Origin: Puffinus mauretanicus | Lineage: Eukaryota; Chordata; Aves; Procellariiformes; Procellariidae | Direction of reading: 5' to 3' | Length of the DNA: 64,000 nt | Assembly (NCBI GenBank): GCA_023333565.1 | Contig: JAJKFH010000921.1 | Coordinates: 744,001-808,000 of the forward strand | In this document: positions 23,068 to 38,000 of the stretch, piece by piece | How the letters are laid out: the number at the start of each line of letters is the position of its first letter | Numbering within the stretch: the stretch's first letter is position 1 | Made by a program: the position numbers and the translations under genes | The notes under the pieces: model-generated | Database searches by the model: none | The model's input: only the letters and a program-made list of their open reading frames with translations | Told to the model about the DNA's origin: nothing

Positions 23068-26000
23068 GTAAGCGGCACCCCCTGGGGAGTCCCTCCCGCT
23101 GTGACCAGGTGTCTCTGCCCGCTGCTCCCCTTCCCGCTCCCACGTAGGCACAAGCCCCCTGTGGCCCTCCAGGCTCTAGGGGTCCAGACCTGCGGCCGGG
23201 CTACGGCCGCGCAGGAGGCGAAGGCCACGTCTACTGCCGCCAACTTCTCGGGCTGGGACATAAGTACAGCTAGACCAGTAGATGAAAACAACTGCTTCTG
23301 CAGGTTCCTGCTGGTTTATGGAGCTCCCAGGTAGTACCAAAGGAGAAGGGTGCAGGCAATGACATGCTGAGTGATGTTTTGCTGTACATAGTTTTCAAAA
23401 AGGAGGTGGAATTGTTGTCGGGGTTTAAAATCCCATGCAGGTGATCTCATGTGTGAAACTATTTTTGTAGCTCAAGTTTAAGAGAAATGTCTTAATACAC
23501 AGAATGTATTGATCCAGGTGATAACCTTTATCTTCCTAAGCAGTTATTTTTCTGTTGTCATCAGTGAGTGGAGGGAAATACTAATAAAAATATAAAAATA
23601 CTCTTGAAGGATCTTTATTAAACAGTAAAGGTATTTGCTGTGAAACTGCTTTCACTGAAAGAGCAGAAAAGATTTTTTTTTTTCCCTCCCTTTTTTTCAC
23701 TGTCATGGTCTTAATATCAGAAGAGTAGCCCTTTAAGATCAAGGTTCATGTTTGTAGTATGTTCTTTCACTTAAGCTTTTTAAAGGGCGAGACTGAAGAG
23801 CCTCCTCCATGCCAGATATATTCTATCTGCAGAATAGGGAGTTGTAAACATTGCAGACTGACTTAAAACTAAGCTAATGACTCGGGGGAAAAGGAGATTT
23901 CTATTTTCCTTCCCTTCCATTCTCTTCTTTTCACTCCCCCAAACTTGTTTGCCTAGAACATACTCTAGTTTCACTTCTTTTTTCCCCTCATGCAAATCTA
24001 TCATGCGGCAAATTAAAAAGCAAATTATCTTGTCAAATTACCCATTGCTTTAATTTACTGCCAGTATAAGTCTATGACTAGTTAATTCACTGGAAGGCTT
24101 TACATTGACTTAGGATCTGTTATTATGTTGAGTTATAGTACCGATTCACGGCGAAGAACTGGAGGGAGGGAGGAGAGTTCTCAGTACCATCGCTTATGAG
24201 TCAGAATGCACCTTGAAGGCATCAATGTACGTTTTAAGATGTTTGCTTAATAGTTTTGCTAAATTACTCCTTGGGATGTTGCAGTGTGTTTACTCTTCAT
24301 GCTCTTCAGGTGGTTGGAGAAAAGGGACAGAAGGCTTGGGGAGAGTGTGCCTCGCCTGGCTCTGTTCTGTACACACGATCTAGTTTATGAAGTCTTATGC
24401 TGAAGGAGCACTTTAGTCTCCGATGTGTCTTCATGTAACTGAGAGAGAATGTTTGACCAGCTCCCAAGCTCACCAGTCTCACTTCAGACTTTTGCATGTA
24501 AACCTTGTGATTCTTGTGGTTTTGCTCTTAAAAAATATTTAAATTGTGTGGCTAACACTGTAACTCTGTGAATAGATTTATTGACAGCCAAGAAATACAA
24601 ATATTCTTTTTGAATTATTTTGCAAGTACTTAACATGCAGCTTGGAAATTCTTCATCGCTACTAATAATTTCAAAATGTGTACATACAGGGTTGTAAGTT
24701 TTATGTGCCATTTCATGGATTGTAGTCTCTTCACCAGGATGTTTATCTATCATCTGAACTATACAAGGTTAGGCAAATACAATTATTCAGGACCTCGCAA
24801 ACTCTGCTATGCAAAGGTCCCTGTTTCACAGAGACTGAAAGAAGTTCTTAGCCCCAAGAAGACGAGCATATCTGAAGAGAGGGATATGAGTTACAAGAGG
24901 AGGGCAGATATAACAGATAGCATGGTAGTAAAATGTGGAAGGAGTATTATCTGATTTTTAATTTTGTGCAACTAGTGTCATAATTAAGAATTTTTGTACA
25001 TACTGAGCCTCAGTGTTTACACCATCATAGTATACAGTCTAGTATCAGTTAAGGAAGGATTTTAACTGTGAAAGTTCATAAGAAAATATTTTCTCACTCT
25101 TTAATTTATAATGTTCTTGAATGCATCAAACTTGAAATACTTTTGAACACTGCATGTAAGCTGCCTAGTTTTTTTGGTGGTCTGTATCCGATATCCCTTC
25201 TCTGCCTGTATCCCCTCAGCCTTCCCATCATCATTTGAGTGTGGCTGCATAGGATGCAGCTATGAGGAATCTGTGCAGGCTCAGGGACTATGAAAATAGA
25301 GATGCAGGGAGAGCGATAGAGCTAAACATCCTGTTGGTATTATGACTCATTCTCTAATTTAACTTGATTAAAAAGCTTGATAAACACGGACTTTTTTACC
25401 GTTTTCAAGTCCTTAGTTAACTGCTAGGATCTACCACTTTCATAATGCCAGCTAGGTCTCTGAATTGGAAAGAGAAAGTCTAGTGATATGATAGATTCTG
25501 TCAAAATGTACCACATATATAAGCTTTGAAATGACAAAACTTTGTTGTGGAGCTTGATGAAAGGGAATAGCTTTGAGACTACAATGGAAGAGGAGAGAGA
25601 TGATGTGGTAAAAGAGAAGAGCAACTGAGGAGGGAGAGGAAGAGCACCGAAGGGCCTTGAAAATGAAAACAAACAAGTTAATGTGATGAAGCATGGGAAC
25701 TTGGGCAGTTGTTTAAATTTGTATATGCAAGAGAGGCAGAATTTGATGTTTATTGCAACAGGAAAGAGGTAACCTCTTTCCACCTTTAGTCGAAATTTAG
25801 TAAATTGAAGGTGGGAATATGAATGTTGAGAAGTTTGGAAAGAGCAAGCTACAAAGGGTGATCAGATGAAGGACAGATGAGGCCTTGAATAAGACCAGCT
25901 GTTCAGAGAGCTTACCAATTCAGTGGATAAAATGGAAAGACGACCCTGAAGTTACAGGGCTGGGTTTCAGAAAGGATGGCAATGAATTAGAGTTGAGAAA

Positions 26001-29000
26001 GAAAAGTTAGAATTTAGCTTTGATATAGGGTTCGTTCTTATGTAAACAACAGGAGGTATCACTAAGATGCACTGCAATGCTCTAGGAAGTAGAGAGACAA
26101 AATATTTATGAAGGAAGTATAGGGAAGGACAAGGTATTGAACAGAGTGTGTCCCCTCCTTTGGGAAGGAGGAGAATCTAAATGAACCCCATGGGATATTA
26201 AGAAAGGTGGAAGAAAGGCTGAGTGAGGATGGACTCATCAGCAAAGAAGGATCAAGGGGCTTTTGGTTGGTTGTTGTCTTCGGCAGCATCAAAGACAGTT
26301 AAGCAGACAAGAAGAATGAAGGTAAAACAAAACCTGGAGGTGACTAGAACATACAACAGTGTGTGGGGTGGTTTTTTGGGTTTTGGGTAGGTTTTTTTTT
26401 TTTTAGCCATCAGATTCCAGAAGGCTTTATGTGCAGCTATGTAACTCTCTCATCTCAACTCTATGGGCTCAAACTTTAGTTGTATAAACCACAAATTAAT
26501 TTTTCACAGGCACTCTCTTAACTATTCAGAAATAAATCTGCCATCTTTCTCATTCCCAGGAAAATGCAGCAGTCATATATCTTACTATTTTTTGTCAGTA
26601 CACAAAAACGCTATGAAATCTGGAGATGGGAAGGAAAGCCAGCATCGTGTGATCAGTCAAGTCCCTGCAAGCTGCCGCTGGTCCACAAGCCATGGTTTGA
26701 AAGCATTTGGCGTACTTCAGCTGTTAAGAAGGAGTACAATCTCTTGGTCTCTGAATTTTTCTTAATGACCAAAGGGCTTTGGCTTGGAAAGAAGAAGGGA
26801 AGAAGCTTTATTAACATAACAAAGTAAGGACTGCCATGGAAGATGCATTGGTGAACATGATTCATAGAGATAATTTAGAAAGCAGTTATCCTGGAGATGG
26901 GCAGGTAGGCAGTAAGGTTAGTTGTCTGGGTAACCTGCCTTTATAGTTCTCCCACATCTTGCTCAAAACTGAAATTACAATAGATTGGACACACTTGGTC
27001 TCTAACCTGGTAAGAAAAACTGCACATAAATGATCTATAGAGAGCTGCAGAAACTTTGCTTTTAAGCATTGTTAATTTCTCATCAGAATAAATTCAGGGG
27101 AAATAATTGCTTCTAGACTAGAACATAACAACTTAGATGTGCTGTCACTAGGTAGACAAATATTTTTATGTTTTGCACTAATAGATTTTTATTCAGCTGG
27201 ATTCTGGTTTTGCTTTCATACTAACATATGCTTGCGATGTGATTGCTTGACACAGGGACTGAAAGGAATGATTGTTCAAACCTGTGTACTCCTACTCCTT
27301 TTCTTGCAGGAACATCAGGTTTAAACTGACAAATTGTCTCTCATCCTTTCTCACCTAGCGACCTTTTCATATCCTCTTAAGTTCATATCACAGTTGTTTG
27401 TCTTCCCATAAATTCTGTCTGTCCTTACATTGAGAACTTCACTGGGGGATTGGTTGTCTTATCTGAATGCTTGAAAAGGTCCTGGTGTATAATAGTTGTG
27501 CGTGTTAATAAGTGGTTGTCTTGATCTCTAAGTGGTTAGAACGCAGGCCTGGAGCTTGGATGGCCCAGCCTCAAACAGACCTTAATGGGGAGAGCCAGAT
27601 TACCTTATACATAGGAGCATTTAGACTGGGGTTGTTGTCAGCTGCTCGCGTCCCAGCAGACAAACCTATAGTTCATGGTAGCTCTTCCTGATAACTTAAT
27701 ACACAGATCAAAGCTATTCTTTCGTGCAAAGCTGATGTAAAGAGGAGGGAATGGCCCTAACTAAAATAAGGAAACAAAAGGAAATATTGTTAGCATGAGA
27801 AATTAAAAGACTTAGATTTGTGAGCTGACTGTGGTTTCCTCCCCTCACCCCCAAGAAGACCAAATACAGAACTAATGGAGGTAAAAGTCTTACCACAAAG
27901 ATTTGATCTGTTCTGTCTTCATAAAACTGTGTTTTTGAAAATGTTACTTGGATGAAAGGAAGGGGAAATAAAATTGTTTTGTTTTCCTTCCACTATAATA
28001 ATGAATAGGATGGGTTGCTTATCACTGACTTATTTTGAAGCCATTGCATTTTCCTAAACACAACATGATCTAAAGATTGCAATAGAAACTAATGGCAACA
28101 TCATTACATTTCTGTATTTCTTTGCACATAGCACCAGCTTTTAGGGACAATCTTCAGTCTGTTATATTAGGATTTCTCCAGCAGAAGAGTTATTTAAAGT
28201 TGCTGAGCACCAGTGTCTATGAGTAAACGAACACCTTTTGAGGTTAATTATGCTTGCCTATAATAGACTAGCCTTTATCTCGTAGCACAAGGAGAGCAAA
28301 AATTGATCACTCTTAGCTGTCATGAAGTAACTTTTCCTAAAAGGTTGAATAAGCGTGAGGTTTTTTCCCCCTTGAATTTTGTTAAAATCCAGTTGTACGC
28401 CCATTGATCTCAGTTTAAAAGGATTTAAACTGCATTCTTGTACAAGGAAAAGCAGGTGAGGTTTGATTTCATATGCCAAGTTGAAGTGCCTGTAAGACAT
28501 CTAGTGTCTTATCTCATTACTGTAGGCTTCTGTGGCATTGGCAGAAAGAAATAGTTGCTTCAAATACGGCACCTAACCTATTTTGGGATGAGTCTGTAAA
28601 GCAGTAATAGATCCTACTCTAAATATGTTAGATATGACTACCCCTTTAATGTGTTATCTTACAAGAGCTGTGCTTACTGCTGGAAGACTATATTAATTTT
28701 AAATTGTATTATATACTGCATGTGAAGAAAGTTCAGTAAACAGAAATTGCTACCCACTCTGTACTTGCTCTTCCCCTTTCACTGTGTTTAAAAGAGAAAA
28801 ATAGAAATAATTCTCCCCTTTTCCACCACCTATAACAGCATTTTGTCTCTTTCAGGTGATAGCACTGTGGAGTAGCAATTCTTCTTAATAGGCAGTCAAT
28901 TATGAGAGGTGTATGTTAGCTGAAAATGTGGATCCTGCTTTGACCTGATTCCCTTTATTCTTCCCTTACTTATGACAGATACTTTCCCTTCTGGGGAAGA

Positions 29001-32000
29001 AGGGGAAAAAAAAAAGCTTATGGGCTAATTCAGATTGATTTTGTTCTTTGCTTCCATTCGTGTGCCTTTCCCCCATCCCCAAATCTCAAGTTTGGAGTCT
29101 CATGCTAACTTTGTCATGCTCACAATTGCCAATCTCATGGGACCAGTACGTGGTGTTTTCTTTTTTTTTTTGTATGGCAGCATATTTGAGTGACACCTTT
29201 TTTACCTCTTTTTCCATATTTTTCATAAACAATATGATAAAGGATACTGTGGCATTTCCTGTCAGGTCAATCAATCAATGTTGGGTTTTGTATTTGTTAA
29301 CTGATCTTGCATGTCTGTTGAAACAATGAATATTCACATTGCTTGGTTTAATGGAGCAATAGAAATCCTAGGCCTGCTTGGCAGTGTATGGTTTTTCATA
29401 TGTTTCTTAGAACTTTTCATAAAATTCGTTTTGCTTTATTGCACACTTTCTTCTACTCGGCCATTTTTCTTTGGTTTAATATATTAATAATATTAAAAAT
29501 ATTTCTTTTTTTTAATACTGCTTAGCAACTCAGGTGTCATGCACTCGTATCTATCTCATGGACAAAAAGTGTTACTGTCTCATAATTTCATGAAGGTCAG
29601 AAGCTAGGTCATCTTACAGTGAGATTTTGAAACCGACTTAATCAATAGGCTTAAATTATTTCTTTTCCTAACTCTCTCCTCACCCAACCATATTGGAAGG
29701 AAAAAAATCAAAACTGTGTGCGCATGCACATATTCAAACCAGATATTTGTTTACCTTGTTCTTTTCCAATAACTGGCCTTTATGTTTCTTAACAAGCCCT
29801 ATTCAACAACAAAAAAAGATCAAACAAAGAAAACACCTAAATTTTGGTCAAGCATATTATTGTATTGTACAGTTTCAGAAAGAAGCAGCCTTGAAATCTT
29901 AAGATCACGCAAATGTTTTTCAGATTCCTGCCTAAAACCAACCTGCACACACTTGTCTGAATTTGATATCTGCTGTTGCTACAAGTAATACTTTAGATTG
30001 TTGTGGCAAAAGAGACTACAGCAATAGTTTACTCTCTTCTTTGCCTTTCTCATGCGCATTCAATAGCACTATGTACTGGCTGTCTCGGTTTCCCTTGGGG
30101 TGCTGGTGTCTCCCTGCTCCCCCCCCCTATTTTTTCATAGATATGAGGGAGTGGGAAAGTGACTCTGAAAACAAAATTACCGTGAGGCTCCCAGACAAGT
30201 GTGCAACATGAAAGACAAAGTCCAGGTTATTTTGAAAAGTGGTCAGACTTCAAGGTAATTGAGTCCTTTTAAGCTGCTTTGGCCTAACCAAAATTGTGTT
30301 TGCCTGTGGCAGGATTAAGTTTTATCCAATATGTTGGTTAAATTTTATTTACATATTGCTGTAGTTTTGTTTTTATTCTGGGAGCTAAACAAGAATGGAA
30401 AATGTGATTAAGAATAGAAATTGGCTAATTTTAAAAGTTTTATTTGTATTCCATTTTATTCAGCTCTTCTGGATTTTGTTTAATATGAGACTGAAAATAT
30501 GAAAAAATAATGCAATATTTACACAAAATACTCAACATGGACTAATGTTTGTCATGCTAGTGTTATTTAAGGACCATTTCAAATGTAATACACCACACAA
30601 GTTTGGTTTGAGCTTGCTATGCTTTTTTCATCCACATCTAAATCTGTTGATATAGAGGAACACATCTGTATGAATAATTGTTCCTATCTTTTGTGTCTTG
30701 ATGTGTTGTAATACGGAAGCATGAACTGGGTAAGCTAAGTAGTCAAATGCTCCAGTTAGAGCTGCAAGCTCATCAGATAAGTGAAGCTGTTACTGATCAA
30801 ACACTGATTTATTGACATATACTATATATTTAATGTCCAGTCTTTCAGAAAGGTAAGATAAAATCCTCTGTCAGTATTGACTGTAATTTAGTAACTGCTC
30901 AGGGCAAAGTCCACAAAAATATTGGTATTCACAACAGCTGTTTATGTATCTAAATTGTCACTCAAGTCTATGGAACGTTTGAAAGCTAATTACCAGGAAG
31001 TGAAGATGTAATTTCTGCCCAGGAATGGAGGGGATTTAAAGGTTCAGAAGCTAAACTTGCTCACATCTTTACAGTAGTTTGTGGCATCTAAGAGAGTATC
31101 CTCTTTCAGCTAGGTGGGATAAGCAGAAAAGAGAAAATATCATCAATAACGAGCTGTGCCAAGTGACAAAGTGTTTTGAAGAACAGCTGCCTTAAGGCTT
31201 TAATATAGTACATACCTGGTTTTGGTATAACCAAACATTCTTGTTTGATATGTTAATTAAACTGCATATTGGTAAAAGGAATATATGCGCTGTGTTCAGC
31301 TGAGACTTACTGCATCTGATTGGTGATTCTTTACAGGAGGCATGGGTTTTTTGAACCCTAAAGGATATAAAACTCTAAGGAAGTGGAACATTTTCTGGTT
31401 CATATAATGTTCAGATTGGCTGAACCAAATCTCTGAACTGTGCTCAAGGCAAGGTGAGAATCCTCTCTAGGACAGAAAAGTAACTCTTGCCAACTGGGGG
31501 AAGGACAGGTAGGACCTAGCAGTGAAACACCCGTACATGCATACAAAAACATTTCTGTTAAGTCAGTAATTTTTGATTGCTTTGTAGGCATGTAAACAAT
31601 GAAGATTAAGTATTTTGGAATCACGTTTGTTGTCAGAAGCAGGGAAAGCTATTTATTGTTCATGAGATGTAGTCTTGTGCTAAGCTGAAAGCCAATATAA
31701 CAGCTTTGCTATCTTTCTTTGTTGCGTGGGATTTGCCATTGAAGGGTGCTGATATGAAAGCACTGTGTGAAATCAACAAGTGGTGTCAGAAGACGGAGGT
31801 GATTAAGCAATAGCCAGCGAGCACGAGGAAGCTAGAAGAGCCAAGGCTGTGTTACTCCAGAGTTATCTTGGACATTAAAATTATTTGTGGGACGTTGGAT
31901 TTCGAAGTAGAAATTGGTAATTTAATATGCAGAGGTGGAGTAACTATGATGAGAATTTCTGGAATGGATATTTCCATGCATTTTAAAAAGTAACTTACTT

Positions 32001-35000
32001 CTAAGTTAAGAACATAAGAAGTGTCGTCTTGAGCTCATTTAGCCTAGCACTCTGTTAAAAATGGTAAGAGAGATCCTATTTAGGAAGAACATGCAAACCT
32101 GGCTCCTTTCTGAGGTCTGCTTCCCTCATGTTTCTTCCAACCTTCCTAATCCAATATTTGGAGATTTAGAATTCTTTGCCACAACTTCATTTATGAAAAT
32201 GGGTAATCTCTGTATTCTTTTTTAATAATTATAGTTACAACTTTCTATGGCTTTTTCCTAATTTATGTAAAGAAACCATTTTGCTATGCATTTCTTTTAT
32301 CTTATGCTAGAGTAAGTGGGATTCTATGATTTCCTTTGAAACATACAATGCTGATTAGTGTAGAGACACTTCTGGACTGCTGTGAGCCCCCCCAAAAATA
32401 CAGCTGTAAAATAAGATGTTGATTGATGCAAAATCAAGCTATCCAGAGTTTCCCCCAATACATTATTTTTAGGTCTCAGCTTCATGTTCATATAACATAA
32501 ACTCCCAATGCCATAAATCCATGTTTTAATTGTGTTTGTTAAAATAGTGCATATTCTTTAAGTCTACTTCACCACGTAAAACTCTGGAGAAATGTGTTTT
32601 GTAAAAATACTTTCATTCTTGGATCAGAAGATAAGCTATTTATTAAAAAGTTCCAGTTATTCTTAATATATGGCTAGTTAGTCCCATGTGTGTGCAGATG
32701 TAAATGTAGAGGAGACTGAACATGTGACAACGTTTAAAAGCAAGCTGCAGTCCAAGAGTGACACATTTGCCCTAGATGAATTGCAGCTGATCTTTCACAC
32801 TTTCAAATGCAGTCCAATCACTTCTGTTTTATAACCATAATTTGTTTACTGTGTGGTGTGTTCCAGGTTTATGATTCAGATTTTACCTCTTTATTTTCCC
32901 CATTTTTATATTATGTATGTTGAGCACAACTTGGCAGTTAGTAACTCACTGTTATGCTCCTGCCATTGCTCTCATTTTTCCTCTGGTCTACGGCTTCATG
33001 CAAACAGCCCTACCCTGACCTTACCAACATATGTTTCCTTGTAATCCCACATCGGCAAAGCTGAAATAGCAAAGAATGCTTATGTGCTCTGAAGGAATAT
33101 CTTGAAGGAGCAGTCATAAGTGTATTTGAGGATTGAATGTTTAATTTGCCCATTTTCATAGAGAATGAGCCATTATAGATGTTTGGATGAAACAGAAACT
33201 ATTTAACAAACACCAGTTTAAGTAAAAGAAAGAAAAAGGGGGGTAGGGGTATTTTAGTCCATAGGTTTCGAATCAAAATAATTCATCCCTTTGAAATTTT
33301 AGGGACAACGATGTGTTAACCTATCTCCTGTGCCCTTATACTTTGTTTGCAAGCTGACTTTATGCAGTGCCTTAAAATGAGATATTTAAGTGCATGAAAT
33401 ATGAAACTGCCAGCTGGAAAACCCAGAAGAGACCCAGCAGGTCTGGCAGCCTTTTTAATACTCTCTCAAGACTAGACTGAGGAAAAGAGGCTCATGTAGC
33501 TGATGCATTCAATGGAATGATTGAGTCAGTATATGGAGAGTCTTGTGGTGCAAAATTTTTAACATGGATATCTGGATACATATATTTCTTTTCTAATTGT
33601 TTTAGCAACCCCTATACACAGTGCATGATCTCAGTCAGTCAGGACTCTGTTCTTCTAATCTTTCTGTGTGTTTGCTTCAGTAAATATGCTGAGTGAAGTT
33701 TGTGTAAAGCATAACCTTGACTTTTCAAACCACTTCTGAATTAGTAGATTGTCATTTAACTTGAACACATACTTTATAAGATAGAAGTGTGATAAACAGA
33801 ATTTTAAACAAGTTCATAACCTCTAAACTTTTAAATTTATTTTCTTTTTCAGTTCAGACAGAAACACAGTTCCTTTTAGAATGATGTTAGTCTTAGAGCA
33901 AGAAGATTCTAGAGTCCAAGAATACATGTTGTGTAATAATTTTTCCACATAACTTCTAGTTTTTGTCTCCAAACAGGAGTTTAATCCAGTACTGTTAGAG
34001 AACTATAGTTTTATAGGCAGACTCGCTTATCAATCTACACTGTGTTTGTCCCCAACATCTGCGCGACAGGCTAGTTCAATGCAGAAGACTACATGAAAAG
34101 TGATTACATAGTTTTTAAGTGAAGAAAAGTCTGCAGTTCTAACAACTTAAATGAAGTTTGGCTGCAGACTAATGAGTCGCCTCTCTGGAGAAGAGAGACC
34201 TTTTGGGGGGGGGTAACCTAAAAGCAGCCTCCCGGTACCCATGAGGAGGTCATCAAGAGGACAGAGTGAGGCTCTGTACGTGGTGGGAGGGTAAGAGACA
34301 ACTGGTGTAAGTTGAAACAAGAGAGGTTCAGAATGGGTAAGAGGAAAAACCTTTTTACCATGAAGACAGTCAAGCTGTGGAACAGGGTGCCCAGAGAGGT
34401 TATGCAGTCTCCGGACCCCTTATCTGATCCTGTTTTGAGCAGGAGGTTGATCTAGATGACCTTCTGAGATTGTTCCAACCTGAAATTTCCTTTGATCCTA
34501 TTCATCTGAAATCAGTTTATTTTGATTTCTTGGAAAACTGAGACCAACTAAATGATGAATGGAACAAGAGCTTTGTATCAGTAATGTATAGTCTGTCTTT
34601 CTCCTTTAAATCCGAACAAAGATTGTTTGCTAGCATTTTGTGTTAATTTTCTGTCCTGGAAAAGCAGTACAGATATAACTTTGGCAACTCTTCTGCTGGA
34701 ATAGCTGGGGAGGAGAAGAGGGGAGAAGTGGAAGCGTAATCCAAGCCAGACTTTCCCTTCATTTTTCTAATGGAAGTATATGTCCTGAAGATATCTCATG
34801 ACTTGGAAATTCCTTGAATTAATGGTAACGTTATCTATAAAGCCCATTTTACTGCAGCATGTGTTTCACTTGGAATTCCAAATTTAAGAAGTGCAGTTGG
34901 TCTTCTGTTGCTTGGTTTGGAGGTTAGTTTGAAAACTCTTCCTCTTCAAGTATCTGTGCTTTGGGAATGACAGCTGTATGTTTTCTGGATGATAGCTTTT

Positions 35001-38000
35001 AAGCCACAGTAATTTTTCAATAATGATACGAATTTTGCTCTCTGGCATCTTTAAAGCAAAATTATTGCTCTTACACCTACTTGTTGTGAATTCCCACTTT
35101 GATCCTCAGTTCCTCATAACAACAGAATTCATTACTTGTTCAGTTCAAAGAATTATTTTTCAAGTAATGTTTTTTCCTCTTTTAACAAGTAGTACTTTGT
35201 GGGGTGCAAAAAAATACCTGCTTTTTTTCTTTTACTACATTTTGTGACAAATACTGCTGTGACTTCTGGGAGTGTTGATGGCATCCTGGAGTAGGCTTTT
35301 TGCGTTGTTTTTTGTAAACCTTGGTTATATCTTGCCATTTATCATAAGTATTACTTACAATTTCATAATATACAGAAATATGCTTATGAAACAATTCTGA
35401 TTTTCTAATTGTTATGATATATTGATACGCTTAACTGAAAGTGGTGGTTTAATTCTTTAGAATCATTTTCTGAGACTTGATTTAAAGCCTAGGGAAGTTT
35501 TGGAGAGGTTTGCAACTGTTCTCAGCGAGCTCTTAGGCCTATAGCTCAGAATAACGGTGGCTGGATGTTCTTGCGATTCTTCTCATGCCAAGTATTTTTG
35601 AACTGGTTTGCTGCTAATGAAGTGTCAAGACATAAAAGGTCATTGTTCCCTTTTGGAAAATATTGTAAAATGTGAAATATTGCATCTGTTTTTAATATTT
35701 TATGGTAGTTTTGAAGCTATTCTCCCTTCCAGATTCTGGCCATATTTCAAACCTAGTGTTTAAGATATAAGTAAAAGCAAGTTCTGCATGGCTGTGTCCC
35801 ATTTCTTTATCTGTTTGTAATTTTAAAAGATACGTAACCTGCCTTCTGGTCTTTTCCTCATACACCAGGATGATTTGACCCCCACTGTTAAGCTTTATGA
35901 TAAAGAATTATTATACCTCGAAGATAAGCACAAGCACATATTGGACAATCAACTGCTATATAAAACTTATTCCACTTTTTTGGGGTCAGTTGTCTCAGCC
36001 TGGCTAAGCTTCTCTTCACTGTACTTCCATGGATGCGCAGAGCACCACATCATAGCTGTTGCTTGTTACATGTGTATCTCAAAGAAGATTAAACAAAGAA
36101 TCACATTTGAAACTTTATTTATTTGCAAGGGGTGTAGAGGCAGGGTTGTGAATGAGCGGCTGCCCTTGAGAGCTGATGCTCTTTGAAAACAATGTAACCC
36201 AATTTTGTAGGAAGGTGGGATGCCTATTAACACGCCTGACTATGCAATGGAACTCTTCTTGCAGTCCAGCTCTTACTTATAGGAACTGATGAACAGCAGC
36301 AGTGAGAAGATGGTATCATAGAAGAATATATTTTTTTCCCCCTGTACTTATAATAGAGGTTAATTTCTAAATCAAATTTACTGGTGGAAGGTTATGGTTA
36401 TTTTTACTTTGATATTAAATGGACTACAAGTTGAGGGCAATTCTTCTTATAAAACGCAAATCTTAAGTAGAAAAAAGCTGTTTTAAAGTACTGTTGCTGT
36501 TTTATAACAATGACTATAAACTGGGAACTTCTTGATATTACACTTTTTATGTTGAGTTCTGTTGCAAAGAATTTGGAGAGACAAGCCGGGAAATCGTAAA
36601 GCTAACGTTGGTTGTCTTCTGCCAAGAGTGTGTTCCTTTCCCCATGTAGGGAACTGAGTGATCCACATACACTCTTAAATCATAATCTGATGGTTTTGGC
36701 TTTAAATAACTATAAAAAAACCTTTGGCTAATAATTGCTACCAGTCAATAACAATTCTATCTCAATCCATCTCTAGAGCTGTCAGTAGTTTTGGGGATCT
36801 TGTCTTTTAATGTGAATTTTCTAATCGGAAGCCCGAGTTGCAGTGTTGTGCGTGAGCAGCTGGATCTAGACGCAAGGCACCAGAGGTGTTCTGTGATCAC
36901 TGATCACCCCGGGCTCTGTGTTTCACTTGATTCTTCCACATCTGTGGAAAAAAGAGTTTACGAGATTGCTGGGATTGATATATTAATCTTTTCCCAATTT
37001 ATTTCAAATTTATTAATAAAGTGTGCTGAAATAAAGGAAGAACTTTACTTTTGTCAGTAATGCTAATAATAACATTCCCTTTTCCTGCAGTGCTACTATT
37101 TATAAACGATAACATGTTTATATATAGCAGCTTTCATCTGAGGTTGTTAGCTGCAACTTGTAGTAAACATTGTGAGTTGACAAGCTTACCGTATGCCTCC
37201 GATATCCTTTTCTTTTGGAGTGGAAGAAAGGAAATGATGAACTGAAGGGCATAGCTGTTACTTCTTCCTGACCTGGGGGATGGGAACAGTTCTCTTTCTT
37301 CTTGTAAAATAAATTTCTAAGGTCTTAGATTGTAAAGAGGCTATTTCATTGTTGATAAGTAAATGTTAAGACAGAGGAGGATGAAATATGATCTCAGGAT
37401 CCTTATTTCCTTTCCTCTTAATGTGAATGGAAATGGATTGTTCACTAGTTTTAGTTAAAAGTTGATTATTAGCTGATGTCAAATAGTTTTCTTTCCAAAC
37501 AGTTGTCTGCTTTGAATGTTTAGGTTTTATTTAGCCATCTTAGCAGAAATACTGCAAGTTAAGGCATGATTAAAAAAACCCCATGTACTTAACAAGTTGT
37601 TTGCATGTTCTTTTGGGGGAGGGTGTGAATTTAATGTGCAAAGTACTGGCTTGTTTACTTACTAATGCTGATAGTAAGAGGACGAACAGAAACTTATTCA
37701 GTTACTGCTTCTGTAAATTAGCAGTCTGACTAATTAATTTTTTGGGGCTTGTATGGGTTTTGGAGTTTCAGTTAATTTTGTTTTCAGGTTAGTATTGGAG
37801 GTATGCCATAAAGTTGAGTCAAACTTCTTACTCCCATTCCATTTGCTTTTGTTCTAAGGACAACACTCTGGACTAGAGCCAACTAGAAGTGCTCTGAGAT
37901 TTTAACCTGGTGCCCTAAAAATTTTGTAACTATGAAAAGCTTCTGTGTAATTTTTAAAGAGCACTTTCATTTTTTAAGGGTAGATTTCTTGTAAACTTAA

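Larger units (their letters stand above)
21950..23260 (+). promoter_or_regulatory. CpG-island promoter of RAB40B
   Basis: A long, strongly GC- and CpG-rich block covers the upstream region, 5' UTR and coding exon 1 of RAB40B. It has five CCAAT boxes and four GC boxes and no TATA box. The transcription start is not determinable by eye, but probably lies downstream of the last GC box (22378-22388). Island edges are estimates. Confidence 0.85.

Noticed and set aside
22308..23291. Long minus-strand open frame of 327 codons
   Set aside because: It lies wholly in the RAB40B CpG island and overlaps coding exon 1 in antisense. It is rich in Arg, Ala, Pro and Gly as expected of GC-rich DNA and has no family features.
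35875..36186. 103-codon plus-strand frame preceded by a CACCAG acceptor-like site
   Set aside because: No donor at its end, no family resemblance and no in-frame fit between RAB40B exons 1 and 2.
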